Origin: Temnothorax longispinosus
Lineage: Eukaryota; Arthropoda; Insecta; Hymenoptera; Formicidae
Direction: 5' to 3'
Length of the DNA: 64,000 nucleotides
Assembly (NCBI RefSeq): GCF_030848805.1
Contig: NC_092366.1
Span: 15,876,620 to 15,940,619 of the forward strand
The notes under the pieces were generated by a model. It searched no databases. It saw nothing but the letters and a program-made list of their open reading frames with translations, and had not been told where the DNA came from. The position numbers were made by a program, and so were the translations under genes. Positions 22,761 to 35,160 of this stretch are shown here, in pieces. How positions within the stretch are numbered: position 1 is the stretch's first letter; each line of letters opens with the position of its first letter.

Positions 22761-23460
22761 TCGCTACTGGGCATCTCTCGCAACGTGTAAGCTTGTAAAA
22801 TATTTGAACTCTCGTCCACCGTATTATTTACATGTTAAATCTCTGAGAGTCACCTAAGTCAGCGGGATGCGACGCGAGATATGAACTCTTCTTGGCCGTG
22901 TCTCTCCGCCGTTTCTACTTTACCGCCCTTCCGGTGGCGTACGCGCGCGTGAAGCTAGAAGTGAGTAAAAAAGGAAAAAAAAGGGAAGGACGGCAGCCGG
23001 GCGCGAAGGTAGGTGTGATGCGAGCGTGTACCGTTTTATCGCGCGGTTTATCTCGCTCTCTTGCATCCCGTCGCCGTCCTGAAGCCCGGCATTTGCCCCG
23101 CGGCCGTCGAGACGGGGTAAGAACGCTAATTGGGAACCCGAGGCCGTTTCTTCCTCCCGTCTTGGAAAAAAACGCGCGACTCCCTCTGCCCTCTGCCCTC
23201 TGCCGTCTGCCGGTTTTTTACTGACGCCCCCGCGCTAAAACAGATTAAGGCTCCGAGTCCTTCGCGCGCTCACTTACGCGGCTCGCGTTAATTTGAATAT
23301 ATGCATGTTGATTCGGAGAGAATTTTGAGATACGCGATTAACACAAGAGAGCTCTGGCTTATATTTTAACGCGTCGCTCGTGCTTTCCAGGTTATTTTTC
23401 ATCTGCTCGTTTTCAGGATATGGACAAACGGCGTCGTTTTAACTATTTTTTAACCTGAGT
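22761..23460. other. CpG-rich block, non-coding
   Basis: Contains a heptamer array (CTCTGCC-like, four imperfect copies) around 23183-23210. The 110-codon open frame at 22892-23224 is basic/proline-rich as expected of translated CpG DNA and crosses this array. Confidence 0.55.
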
Positions 23461-24000
23461 CCCAAAGCAATGTACGTCTTAGAAGTAATGTTGAAATACG
23501 AATTCTAGCATTAACGGATAAGACAATTAAATTTAAATAATGATTTAATTAAGATTTCTAAGAAAAATCGAGATTTTCAATATTTGAGAGCATTTTCAGT
23601 TATATCTTTCGTTTTTTATTTATTTCGTTCTTTGACAACTTCATTTAGATTTCAAAACTTTCCTTAGAGATAATTGGGGTTAAAACAAGCGAGCGTGTGT
23701 ACATATAGACGACTAAATTACATCGCATGGGAGATTTCAATCATTTTACGATGAAATTAATAATTTGAGTTGCTATGTAAGCGATAATATTAATTTGTGA
23801 TATATGTACTTTAATTCGGGGATTACGTTTACTATGTACGTTTATTATATACTTCTTGTACATAAAATTTCGTATATCCTGACAACTTGATGAAATTATA
23901 TGAAAGCTAATTTTCAACTTGCGCGTGCTTCCAAAAACCTGCATGCAATAATCAAACGCTTTAATACAAGAACCAAGCTTTTCTGCTATACAGATTTATG

Positions 24001-24300
24001 TGTTTTTCTTCACTGACTGTACGTGTTCGAAGTTTCGAAGCGGAAAAAGTTCTGTCCATTAAACTGGTTTGAACTTTGGTCAACCCAGGACGCGGAGGGT
24101 TGGGGAAAGGTGAGGGCGCAACAAGGGATTTAAAGAATTCATGTAGTAGCCGGAAGTTAAGGTTGTTGCATAGGGGCGTGGCAGTGCTTTAAGTTGTAGG
24201 ACCATAACTTGTTTAATGGCGTGCTACACACACTTGGAAAATGGACCGGTTCTAATTTGTTTTTATCGTTTTAAGCCGTAGTCGTGAGCCATTGTCATTG
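24001..24300. other. Moderately GC-rich unique block
   Basis: Non-repetitive, purine-leaning sequence between two AT-rich stretches (23461-24000 and 24301-25420, both without features). No reading frame of interest. Confidence 0.5.
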
Positions 24301-25420
24301 TGTTAATAGAGAATTAGTTTTCAATAACTGTTTTGCTTGTCACTGATCTCTTTAGAAATTTTAATTAATTTTATCGGTTAAAATCGCAATTATAATTATA
24401 GAATGCTTGCGCTGAATGTAAAATTTGATAAAAAAAAACAAGGGAAAAAGATTTTGTAGCTTTTGGAGAATCTATCTAAAATCAATGCTTATATAAGTAA
24501 GTTAATAATAAGAGCAAGTGGCCAATAAGACTAAGAATTGAAAACTTCAAAATAAGTGGAAGCACTGTAATGTAATTTTTTTTACATGATATGCATATGC
24601 GATTATTTTAAGATAATAAAAGTTTCTTTTAGTGCATATTCTCGTTGCGCTCTCATTAAAGTTTTCCACTGCAAGAGAGATAAAAGCTGGTAAGGAAATT
24701 AAGTTAAAAGTTTCTCCGCCAGCAAAAATTTTTCCCCTTGCTGAACATGTTAGGAATAATATAATTAAAGTACTAAACTAAAAGTATTTTTGTCGTACTA
24801 CTACAGTTATTACACGTTGAGAAACATGGAAATTAAAATATTTTTTATTGAAAAAGTTTTAAAGTTTCTATTGAAATGTATCTATCTTGTGAAAAGAGTA
24901 TTGCTTATTGTGTAGTAATACGTATTTTATAAACCTTTCCATGATATTAGTTAAGACTTTCTAAAATTTAATAATGTTTAAAAATATGATAAAATATTTA
25001 TACAAACATGTATTTTTTTTCTCTGGATTAATATGTCAATATTTTCAAGTCAGCATTTACAAACATAGTTAATTTTCGTGTATATGTTCTATATGTCCAA
25101 ATATAATTTTTGTCTCAGAATAAAAATAAGTAGAAAGCTTTTTTGCTGTTAAATATTCTTCAAAAGGTGTGAAGTGAATCAGTTTAGATATTCTTGATCT
25201 GAATTCTCTTTTTTTAATTTATTCCTCTCTAATTTTTGAGTTAGACTTTATTCATTATGATGCGCTGCCACCATATTCAACTGAATAAATATTACATTGA
25301 AAGATGCGGGTTTATTTATTTCCGCAAAGAGGTAGGCAATTTAATCTTGCAAGTCCATTTTCACAGTTTACCAACGAAGGTGTACTTTCTGCGGCGTCCA
25401 CATCTCATTGTTGCGAAAAC

Positions 25421-25980
25421 ATTTTTTTTCCCCGCTTGAGCCAGGTTATTTCTTCGGTGGTAAGGCCGCGGCGGCTGCGAGGTCGTTCTGGATAATTTTC
25501 GGGAGGGTCGCGACCGCCGCAGAAAACGCTTGAAGTGGCCTCCACTTTTGCGTGGGTTTATGCTTTCCGGTTCCTCCCGTCGCTATTATCCGGCCTCCTC
25601 TGTTCTCCAGTCGCGTTGTGCCTGAAACAATAAAACACGTTCATGAATGAAACCCTTCTCCGGCCATCACCGCACCCTTCTCCCGTCCCGCGCGATGCGT
25701 TCCGACGCTAGACAACCTCGCACCCTTCCGCGCCCTCCAGGAGTGGCCCACCACCCTCTTTTAACGCGCTTTATCATACTCCTTCCATTCATTCGCGGCC
25801 TCTGGTAATAAAGTCAAAGGTAGGACGCGGGTGATGGAAGTCGGAGGTCGGGGTCGGAAGATCTTCCTACGTGACTTCACACACGCGTGTATACGCGCGC
25901 CCGTATGCACGCACGCACGCAACGTGGAGAAGTCACGCAGTCACCTTTTATTCATATAAGGGGGCGAGCTCCGATAGTTA
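25421..25980. other. CpG-rich block with CACCC motifs
   Basis: High GC with an imperfect inverted pair (gcggcggctgcgaggtcg / cgaccgccgc) near 25467-25520, a CCACCC run at 25751-25756 and alternating purine-pyrimidine sequence around 25880-25925. No gene recognised. Confidence 0.5.
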
Positions 25981-26260
25981 TATTTAGAAAGAAGACTTGA
26001 GCTTTTCAAATGACGGAGCTCTACCCTCTTCGTTACTGTCTATAATACTTTTCTCGTTCTATAAGCTTCTTTTTCACTCCATTTTATCATTACTGTATTA
26101 CATTTGTAAGGGGAGAAACATGATATATTTCAATACGATAAGATTACCATTAGGCTGACGTAGAAAATTAACGTTGTAGAATTAAGTGAGATATTTCATT
26201 CTTGAAACGTGATAATAGCAATTATTTACGTTGCTTTAATGTCCGTAAGATTCATAACGT

Positions 26261-26990
26261 GTGCATCAAAGACATAAATGATTGCGCGACTCGCTGGCAA
26301 GGGGCACGAACTGCACGCGGTCGAGAACGAGAGACGGAGTGTATCTTCGTGCATTATAAAAGGGCTCCTTTGCCTCCCATCGAGGAAACGAATAGGTGCA
26401 TTTAAATGTTAAGAGACACTCGAGATGCAGGAGAGAGAGAAAGAGAGGAAGGAAGACAGAGGCGCGCTCTGAGAAACCCCGGGAGTAGTAATATAGATAG
26501 ATATGTACATACACATATATATACATATATGTATATCTACGTATATACTTATACATATACCTATAGCGAGACGAGAGAGAAGACATAGAAGGAGCAGAGA
26601 GAGAAAGCTCCTCATTCGTAGCACAGACCTAGAGATCGCAGTGGGCATCCATTGGCCAGAACTATGGGGTGGGTTGGCAGCGCTATGGGCTACTATCGGC
26701 TCCTTGGGGATGTTTCCACCCCTATTTCTACCAACTACCCCCTTACGGTGTACACCGAATACACTGGTATAGTTATACAGACTCGTACGTGCCGGGCTGT
26801 TGGGTATTGATCGTCGTTGGTTCCAGAATACCACGTTCTACCTACTTCTCCTTCACCTGCAGTAACGCGTCCTTACACATCCTTGCCTTGCTCGTCCTTC
26901 CGCGGCCTGAGTCGCATCCCGTGCCGTCCCCATCCCACGGTTCGATTTTCTGTACCGATGCCAGTTGCCCGGAGTGAGGCCGGGTAGTGC
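26261..26990. other. GC-rich block interrupted by a TA/TG-rich microsatellite
   Basis: Impure TAxxTATATA sequence at 26491-26564 splits two GC-rich parts; GAGAGAGAAAGAG precedes it at about 26430. Open frames across it encode Ile-Tyr-Thr repeats and are artefacts. Confidence 0.6.
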
Positions 26991-26993
26991 TCG

Positions 26994-27255
26994 ATATCGA
27001 TTAAACGCGTCAATTCGACGAGGGACTTGCCCCGAACTTCTTTCCCGAGCTTCTAATCCCATCAATCGAAATAATAAGTTCCTTAAATTTCTTTTTTTTT
27101 TATTTTTAAGATATGTCACGTGATTATATCGATTAAACGCGTCAATTCGACGAGGGACTTGCCTCGAACTTCTTTAGCTTCTAATCCCATCAATCGAAAT
27201 AATAAGTTCCTTAAATTTTTTTTTTTATTTTTAAGATATGTCACACGTGATTATA
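26994..27255. repeat. Tandem duplication of a 131-base unit
   Basis: Units 26994-27124 and 27125-27255 both begin atatcgattaaacgcgtcaa and end with a poly(T)/atttttaagatatgtcac tract and cacgtgattatatc. Differences are a few substitutions and small indels (for example tttcccgag against tt). High identity implies a recent event. Confidence 0.93.
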
Positions 27256-27560
27256 TCTACATAGATTACACTACAAATCAATTTTTTTTCTTTAGCGCAA
27301 TATTTGACTAACTATTTTCATACGTTTTAATATTCAATTTACATTTCAAAGTTAAAAATATTTCCTAATAATCGAGTTCCAAATTAAATTAATGTAAAAA
27401 GCATGTAGAGCTGTCGGATGTCGAAATGTTGACAAAATATATTATGTACAAAGAATTTCCGTATAATAATCAGAGACATGTTAATTGCGGGATTAGCGTT
27501 GGTTAGAAAGAAGATAGCAATAATCTAGATATAACGTCGCAATGTGACTTTTGGAATTTT

Positions 27561-27900
27561 ATAGCCACTTGCAGAAAATGTTTGTGAAATCAAGCAGGAA
27601 CGAAAGGGGGAGAAACAAGAAAAAGAGAAAAAAGAAAGAGTACGAAGAACGATAGAAGGACGCGACAATCTGCCGTAATCGAAGGTTCTTATCTTTATTG
27701 GCGAAATACCGCGTATCTTCGGGAGTGAAAGGGCCGATGGGAATGGAATGAGGACATTCCATTCTCTGACGGGATTGAGTTTCCGCGATTAAGGATCCGT
27801 CTAATACTTCCAATCTGACTCCGTGTGTCCTGCAGCCACACCACCGTTTCTCTCTCATTCTCTGTCTTTCTACCACTCTTCCTTCACATACTTAAACGAG
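27561..27900. other. Purine-rich then mixed block
   Basis: 27595-27660 is almost pure A/G on the + strand. The remainder to 27900 is unique mixed sequence. 27256-27560 and 27901-28700 are AT-rich and without features apart from a 20-base CpG patch near 28385. Confidence 0.5.
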
Positions 27901-28700
27901 ATGCTTACACTCGCAAATAAATGCAAATATGTGCTTGATGTGGGTTAGCTGAGAAACTATTTGCAACGGTTCTTCGTGTAAAACCAAGCGTTACCAAAGC
28001 CCTTATAATTAAATCAGACACTTACAACGTAATATTGTAGTATAATAGCAAATGAACTTAAAAATTTTTGTGTATGTAAATTTCTCAAAATGCAATTGAG
28101 ACAGAAGTAATTGTTATAATTAATACACGATAATAAACCTGCGCTCAATTTTATTGACATAAAAAAATTAGAGGAAAATGTATTTTTTATAACTTCTTTT
28201 TTCACGAAAAATAGAAGATAAGCAAGATGCAATAATTATTACTTTGGAAAAAAAAACAGATTACATTATTTTTTACTTGGTATATATTAATGGATATAAT
28301 ACATTGTTTCTGCATATTTTTTATAAGAACAGCAGGATAAAGACAATTGTGCTATCGGCGGATTAAACGTAATTCTTTTCTACTGCCGACGCGCCGCGGC
28401 GTGTCGCGATCGGTTACGAAGAGTTAAATGCTTTTATATATATTTCATTATTTTTATCGATTCGCGATAATTTATTGCAATAGACTTATGATTTTAATTT
28501 TGTTTTATAATACGTGATTAATGTCTAACAAGTGCAATTATAACATTTGTGAAACAAATTAACAACTAATGACTTAATTGCACTTTGAATATAAATTTTT
28601 ACTTATATTGCAACTTTAAATAATTTGCATAATGTAAGAAACGTATAATCTAGCGAACACACAGAGAGATAATCCAATTAAGATATTTCTTTCAAGTTCC

Positions 28701-29530
28701 AGAGATGAGAAATTTTCCAAGCTACTTTGGCGTCTTTCCATGTTTCCTTCTGCTGGAGGGGGTAAGTCAGAATAGTGTATAAAGAGGGTGGGGCGAATGG
28801 TGTGGGGAGCCACATTTTCCAGAGAGGGTAAGACGAGGGACTGCGAGGGTTACGCGGTGGTAGTGATGGTGGTGGTGGCAGTCTAACGTTCGCAGGGGGA
28901 ATACAGGGGGGATTCGAAAGGAAAGGCGGGGTAACAAGATGGCCGCGGCCACTGGCGAAGTAGGGGAAGTAAGACATTTATCCGTAAACAAGAGGCTGCT
29001 CCCCTATGTGGTATGTCTATCGTACCGAAAAAGTAACGTCCATGAGTTTCTTCGTTCAGATTAGCATTTCTTCGCGCTTCCATGATTACGTGGCGATGTT
29101 TCAAGCAGCTTCGTAATAATACGATTTTCACTCATGAATATACGTATACGATGTCTGTTTCTGGATAATTAGTCGGGCATTACTGGTCCTACCTAATACG
29201 TAGGAAATCGCGGTATTAGTTGTTTGTAAGCTCATTTTGAAGCGTCCTGTAAGAGGCACCGACGGCGCACCCCAGATGTGAGTAACCCTGTGGTCGCTCT
29301 CACACGCACGCATCCAAATTAACTCCCGGCTTTGTTCTATTAATTAATCTCATTACGTTTAATATCTCCGTGGATCCGAAACTCGGATCTTTTGTATCGG
29401 GTGTCAACGCGCGATGTTTCCATGTCGCAGGCATGCTTGGAAAGCCATTACCTTTGTTCGAAAATTGTTTCTTAAGTGATTCAACGCATCAACGCGCGCG
29501 CGGCGGATTCTTTACAGGAGAATTTACAAA
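28701..29530. other. GC-rich block with GGT repeats and a GAGAG/ATGGC pair
   Basis: Contains agagagggtaagacg (28821-28835), GGT/GAT triplets (28855-28880) and aagatggccgcgg with ATGGC at 28939-28943. Open frames on the - strand are Pro-rich translations of this composition. No gene recognised. Confidence 0.45.
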
Positions 29531-30370
29531 TAAAGTAAAATAGAAGTTTTTCAGACAAATTATCATAACTAACGTGCCTCTCAATATTTATGCCACGTAT
29601 TTATATTTTGTGTAAAAATTGCAACATTCCACGTGTGTTTTAACAATGATTTTTAACGTATGTGTGTAATGCACGATGGAGAACACAGGTATAAGGAAGA
29701 AAGTCAGTCATCGATTACAAATGGTGATTCTCTGAAGAACCGATGCGTGCGCGTTACGCCGATTATTGCTAGCACATTATCTACGTCAGCTTACACCAAA
29801 TTTTGGTTAATAACTACCTGCACGGTAATCCTTTATTATGGAGCGGCAGAATCGCATTAGCATAAAAACGTAATTATACCAGCGCGTTAGAGCGCGCTAT
29901 TCGTAATATTCCGTATTACGGCGGCATAGCCGAACGCCTCTCGATAATTTCGTCTCAGTCGCGCGTGCACAAGTTTCCACCAGCCCATGGGACACACACC
30001 CCATACTCTGCATTTGGATCCTGTGTAGACATTCCAATACGTGGGTGTGTTTAATTTTTTCCTTTATGATAGGTTTTATCGCATTTAATTCCATTTGAGG
30101 TGATCAATAATTCGCGTCAGATCTCAATATTAAATTTTATTTATAATTTTATATGTACATTATATATTTTGATATACATATATTTTATATATGTGACGTA
30201 TGTATTTTGATTATGAGTCTTTAAATGTTACATATGTAATAAGGGGCACGTAAAATTATAAAAACAAATTTCTATATATCATAAATCATGGACCATTAAA
30301 AATGAGTTCTATGAGAAGAAGTATAGAAAGTTCGATAAATCTTGTCTAATGCCATTGCTTCTTTTCCCAT

Positions 30371-31270
30371 AGGCACGCGATTCTGTTAAATCTCGGCGAT
30401 TATTACGCACGATTTTTCTATTACTTCCGATTTGTCATCTTTAACGTTTCTCAACGCTCCCACGAGTTGCGGAAAGAAGCAGATCCCCTACTTTTACACG
30501 CGAATGTATCTGCCTACGTGCTCGGATAAGCAGCGTGACGCTGCGGTGTGAGAAAGCACGCGACCTTCTTTTTCTTGCCGGTCTGCGATCGCGAGGAGGC
30601 ACGGGGAGCGGGCGGTATGATCGATCCGGCGGTAACGCGTCAGCCGGTACTCGGGCGGAAAATAGCGTTCGGTGGATGTTGACTACGGCGGCTCTACCCT
30701 TCGACAACTCGAACGAGAATGCCCGGTTGGATGTACATAGCTTTACAGGAAGTCACTCTGTACCTTCGTTGAATGACCAGTAACACACATGGCCGCTATG
30801 ACGTGTCTGTGTATGCTCGCGCGTGTGTTTTCTCCTTGTGTCCGCGGGCATGTGTGCGCGCCGTTCCACGCGCCGACACAATCAAAACGCGTGTTTTTGT
30901 ATGCGTGCGTGCACGCGTTGACGCGCGCGTGTTGGTGCACGGACCACATACATAGTGACGCGGGGTAGACGGGACACGGGAGGGTTGGTGGTAGCTGCCC
31001 GGACAGAGAAATGAGAATAGTGTCGGTCTACGAGCTGAGTGGAGTTGGTGAGCAAATTGCTCAAAGTAATTAATCGCTTTTGCCGGGTTGGCTTGCCACG
31101 CTGCCGGCTGAAGCTCATCCGAGGGGTGGCACCAGGTACCCCCAGGAAAAGCTATCGAGGGACTCGCTTAAAATGGCCGACTTAGCGTCTAGCTTCGGCG
31201 AAATGCCCGGGTGACAATAGCAAAGTTCGTGTGGGTGCATGCACGTCAGGATCGGTCGGCTTCTAAGGAA
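30371..31270. other. CpG-rich block with alternating purine-pyrimidine segment
   Basis: From about 30800 to 30955 the sequence is dominated by TG, CG and CA steps (tgtgtgcgcgcc, gcgtgcgtgcacgcg), a Z-DNA-prone composition. Open frames here encode Arg/Val/Cys-rich artefacts. The preceding 29531-30370 is mixed to AT-rich without features. Confidence 0.5.
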
Positions 31271-31310
31271 GTCATCTTGACAACTTTATTTTAGAATAGT
31301 AAAGTCCTGT

Positions 31311-31686
31311 ATAATCAGCCCAATGTACATTCTCGGTTGTTTATTTATAAATCTATTGGGGATTTTTTAATGTATATTCCATGACGATAAAAATATAAGA
31401 ATTATGTTATTATATTTTTTTATAAATATGAAAGAAGAAACAAAAAGATATATCTATTCATGCTACCATTTTTATAACGTTATTAATGTATTCACACATA
31501 ATCAGCCTAAGATATATTCTCGGATGTTTATTCATAATTTATTGGATTTTTTTTTATGTATATTTCATGACGATAAAAATATAAGAATCATATTATTATT
31601 CTTTTTTATAAATATGAATAGAAGAAACAAAAAGATATATCTGTTTATGATATCATTTTTATAACGTTATTAACGTATTCGCACAT
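31311..31686. repeat. Tandem duplication of a 187-base unit
   Basis: Units 31311-31497 and 31498-31686 share ataatcagcc, ttctcgg, tgtttat, catgacgataaaaatataag, ttttttataaatatgaa, gaagaaacaaaaagatatat and atttttataacgttattaa. They differ at scattered positions, so the event is older than the duplication at 26994. Frames crossing it are not genes. Confidence 0.92.
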
Positions 31687-32103
31687 TTATAATGTCAGTT
31701 GGCTGTTTTGATGCCTAGAAAGCATTATACATGCGTGGTAAAGCATAATAATATCGCGGATGAGTGTGTTAGAAATTTGGTACATCGGTTTTAGGATTGG
31801 ACATGTAAAGTTTGAAGTACTCGTTATCCTCTTTCGTACGTTCGCCATGCAACTTTTCGAAACATCGTTGGTGAGTTTGAATCTACATATCGTTTTATTC
31901 CATTCGTGTAGTACAAACTCATTCCGGATAACTTTGCTATGCTGGAGTAGTCTCTTACGTATCTTTATATACCGTAAATACGTATTTATCGCTGGCAAAA
32001 TACGATGGTAAATTTCAATGATTTGAATTGCCATAGTACCGTGTGTAGAAATGAAAAATATAGCTGTATAAATTATTTCATAAATTACTTTATGAATGTA
32101 CAA
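31687..32103 (-). other. 138-codon open frame of unknown nature
   Basis: Reads MYIHKVIYEIIY at its start and contains RKRLLQHSKVIRNEFVLHEW and SKSCMANVRKRITSTSNF. It is not low-complexity and is long for AT-rich DNA, but I recognise no domain. It ends at the edge of the 31311-31686 duplication. No promoter or splice signal supports it. Could be a relic of a mobile element or chance. Confidence 0.15.
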
Positions 32104-32699
32104 TTAACTTATGAGTTTATGTCAATGTACGATATATTCGGTCGACAAATGTTATATTTACTATAATGTCGCACATATCGCAAAGTTATTTCTGCATAAT
32201 TTCTAAGGTATTCATGCGTGCGGAATCACTAATTTCTACGCACAATAGCTAATTTACTGTTCGTCAAGTATCTTGTTTTTCTTCCGTGTCCGTGCTCGTT
32301 CGAGAATTGCATAATAATGAGATGCACGATTTTTATATTGTAGTAAAATAAAAACATAAAGAACTAATTACTTGCTTAATTTGATAAATCATTATTGTTA
32401 TTGTAGCTGTTAGTGATATTTTGTAATGTTAACGCGTGATCTTAATATGTATGTCATCAGAGTTTTGTTGCTCGCTGCACTTTTAATTTCGCGTATTTTC
32501 CATCATATATTTTGAAAAGAATTCCTAGAGCGATATGTATAAAAACGGGTATTAATATTCGTCATTTATAATTACAAACGAAGATAATAGGAACAAAGTG
32601 GACCAATTACTACCGTTCTGCTAAACATAGACAAATGTAAAATCTTGAAAGTAGGTGAAACCTCTCTCATTCTGGCATGCGGTTTAAATTTTGTAGAGG
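32104..32699. other. AT-rich spacer
   Basis: Nothing recognised. Confidence 0.7.
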
Positions 32700-32879
32700 A
32701 TGAAAACGGAGCAATTTAGAAAATTAGCTCTCGTCCCTGGTGACGTTCGGTAGATCGTGGCGCATCTTCGTCTGGAGACGTCGCGTCTCTCGTGAGATCC
32801 TACCGCAGGCATCGCATGTACATCGCGGTGGTTTCGCGGAAACTGCATCAGGATGGACGCATGCGCGCTGATCGCGGCC

Positions 32880-33600
32880 TTCTCCCCCAACGGTCACGGG
32901 AGGGTGGCTAGACGAAAGGCACGAAAGAGCGAAGGGCGGGAGAGCGGGGGCGACTAAGACAGACAGTGAGGAGAGCGCGAGTGAAGAACGAAGAGAATGG
33001 TCTCAACAACAGCGCGAAATAGATGCGGCGGAACGAGCGAGAACGTGGCGAGGACAATCGGTTAAGGGGGGAAGCGCAAACGAAGGACGAAGACGAAGAC
33101 CCAGCGTAATGAGAACCCAAAGTAAACGAAGCGGCGCACACGAAGGGTGTAATCGGGCAGGGAATGAATATCTTAGATGATATGAACGGAAAACTATCTG
33201 AAATAACAAAGACACAGAAAAGGAAATAAATAATAAAATTTACAGAAGAGAGAGAGAACGTAGATGAGAGATATAAAGGTGATATATGTTAAGAGAAACT
33301 TGAAGATAAGAAAAATCTAAATAATATTTAAAAAATAAAGAGTTGACTTTAAGATAATAAAGATTAAAGATGTGTAAGAAAAAGCGAATAAATGAATTGA
33401 AAGGTAGACAATAGATGATGATAGCAGGAGGCAAGTATGAGAAATGTGCAGATGGAAGGATCACATGGATATATATCTCTTTGTTGTGTTAGAAAGCAAG
33501 GAAGTAAGCGAATGTGTCGGTCGAGTTTTCAGAGCCAAGCTCGGGGAGACGAGAGATAGGTAAGAAGATGAAGAAAAGGACGAATGACAATCAGACGGAC
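32880..33600. other. Long purine-rich tract on the + strand
   Basis: Eight 60-base lines counted by hand across this interval contain about 27% pyrimidine, that is 73% A+G on one strand, first GC-rich and then AT-rich. The bias holds across the change in GC content, so it is not simply one microsatellite. Frames on the - strand are Ser/Leu/Phe-rich artefacts. Confidence 0.8.
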
Positions 33601-33948
33601 GACTTTCTACCTCGGGAAGGCAACCGGAGCTGACTACCACCATCTAGCACAGCGCCTAGAAAAGGGGGGTGGGTGCTTTCATCCGCGGAACTGGGCGCGA
33701 CTAACCTCTATCGATCGTAAGAAGACTTCCACACCTACGAACCTCACACTTCCTCGCGCTGCGTCCTATACTGGGTGGATCGCGTATAAATAAATAAACC
33801 GGCCGAGGCACCTGAGCGGTTGCCCATCCGCGTGATTGCACGCAGCGTTCCATTACTCATGCTACTTCATAGCTTCCCGGTTGATTTCGCACCTCGTAAG
33901 TTCTTCTCGCGTCTGATAGGTTACTCAACTTTCACGCTTATAATGGAG
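33601..33948. other. GC-richer unique block
   Basis: No gene recognised; contains a G-rich run (aaggggggtgggtgc) near 33663. Confidence 0.55.
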
Positions 33949-33980
33949 ATTCATTAATATTTAGATTAATATTAATGAAT
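33949..33980. repeat. Perfect 13-base inverted repeat with 6-base loop
   Basis: attcattaatatt and aatattaatgaat flank tagatt. A/T-only arms (one C/G pair) could form a hairpin or cruciform. No element boundaries are visible around it. Confidence 0.85.
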
Positions 33981-34400
33981 TACATTACTATTACATTACA
34001 TTAAAGTTTAGTGGGAAGTTAATGAGCTTTAAGTAAAAGATGTGTAAAAATTATAGAAAAAACTACTATATGCAACCTTGAAAATTTAGAATTCTGTGGG
34101 AGTACTTGCGTTTATTTCATATACATATACTGAATTTGATATATTTTTACTTGATGTCATAACTATATAGATTTTATCTTTCAATTCTATTTTCTTTTTA
34201 ATTCATGTATATAATTTACATATCCTTCTTCTTTAAAATGATATTTAAACGTAAAAGTAATAAAACATACAGTATATTCCGGAACTTATTATGTTTATTT
34301 AATTATTTATAACATTGTTTATCGACATTATAAAACAAGGCAGCTAGTCATTTATAATAATGATTATCTAAGTAGTTTATTGTGATGGTAACAAGTGGTC

Positions 34401-35160
34401 GATTATTCTTTTATGAGTGTAACGTGTTCCGTTTCTGTAAAGTGGCCGGCTATTAATTACCACGCTGCACGTCTGCGGCGCGTTGCACGTAGGTGCATAA
34501 AAACCGGAGCTGAAACGTTCTTAAATCACTTTGTGCGAGCACGTCGTGTCACGGCGGCGACGACTCATGCTCCCAGCACGCTGGTTGGCGTTCCCCGCCA
34601 CATTTAAATCCCTTTATCTTGAGCCACCCGTTGCATCCGCCAGATTCAAAGGTCGGTTTTGCAGAACCGCGGCTTCGTAAGAAGCGCAGCTTCGCCGTGC
34701 TGGTTCGCGACATAAGAACATCACCGGTGGCGGTGGTGGCGGCGGCGACGACGGCGGCGGCGGCGGCGGTAGTGGCGCAAAGGGGTAACTAGGAGTGAGA
34801 AGAGCGGCGGGAGGGGGTGGCGAGGGTTGAGACGGGAAACTAAGTTGTATTGATCCTAGGCTGCAGAGGTGGAAAACCAGGCAGGGTTAGTACGTGTTCT
34901 TAATCGCCAAGTGACCGCCCTCTCTCTCTCTCTCTCTCTCCCTCCCTCTTTCCCTTCTCTTCTCCTCTGCCTCCGCCACCTTCGCCTCTTCCTGTTTCTC
35001 CACCTTCCACCCGCTTTCGCCCCCTCCTACCATTCGGCCGTCGCCACATCCGACCGGCTAAAGGGGCTTCTCTTCTCGCCCTCGAGAATCGTGCATCCCC
35101 TTACTCCCCTACGGAATCGTCGACGCCATTCGGCTGAGGGATTGTTTCAGGATTAGGTAA
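34401..35160. other. CpG-rich block with GGC repeat, G-quadruplex motif and CT run
   Basis: Order: CpG-rich unique sequence, GGC/GAC triplet array, G-quadruplex motif (34809-34836), CT run (34920-34940), pyrimidine-rich CACC stretch to 35060, then ttgtttcaggattag directly followed by GTAAGG at 35157. The last would be a good donor for a 5' exon, but no matching acceptor downstream could be identified. Confidence 0.5.
34725..34776. repeat. GGC-rich triplet repeat
   Basis: Impure (GGC)n with GGT and GAC interruptions. Not inside a recognisable coding frame. Confidence 0.9.

Noticed and set aside
14847..28835. 15-mer agagagggtaagacg shared by 14847-14861 and 28821-28835
   Set aside because: About two identical 15-mer pairs are expected by chance in 64 kb; the match does not extend.
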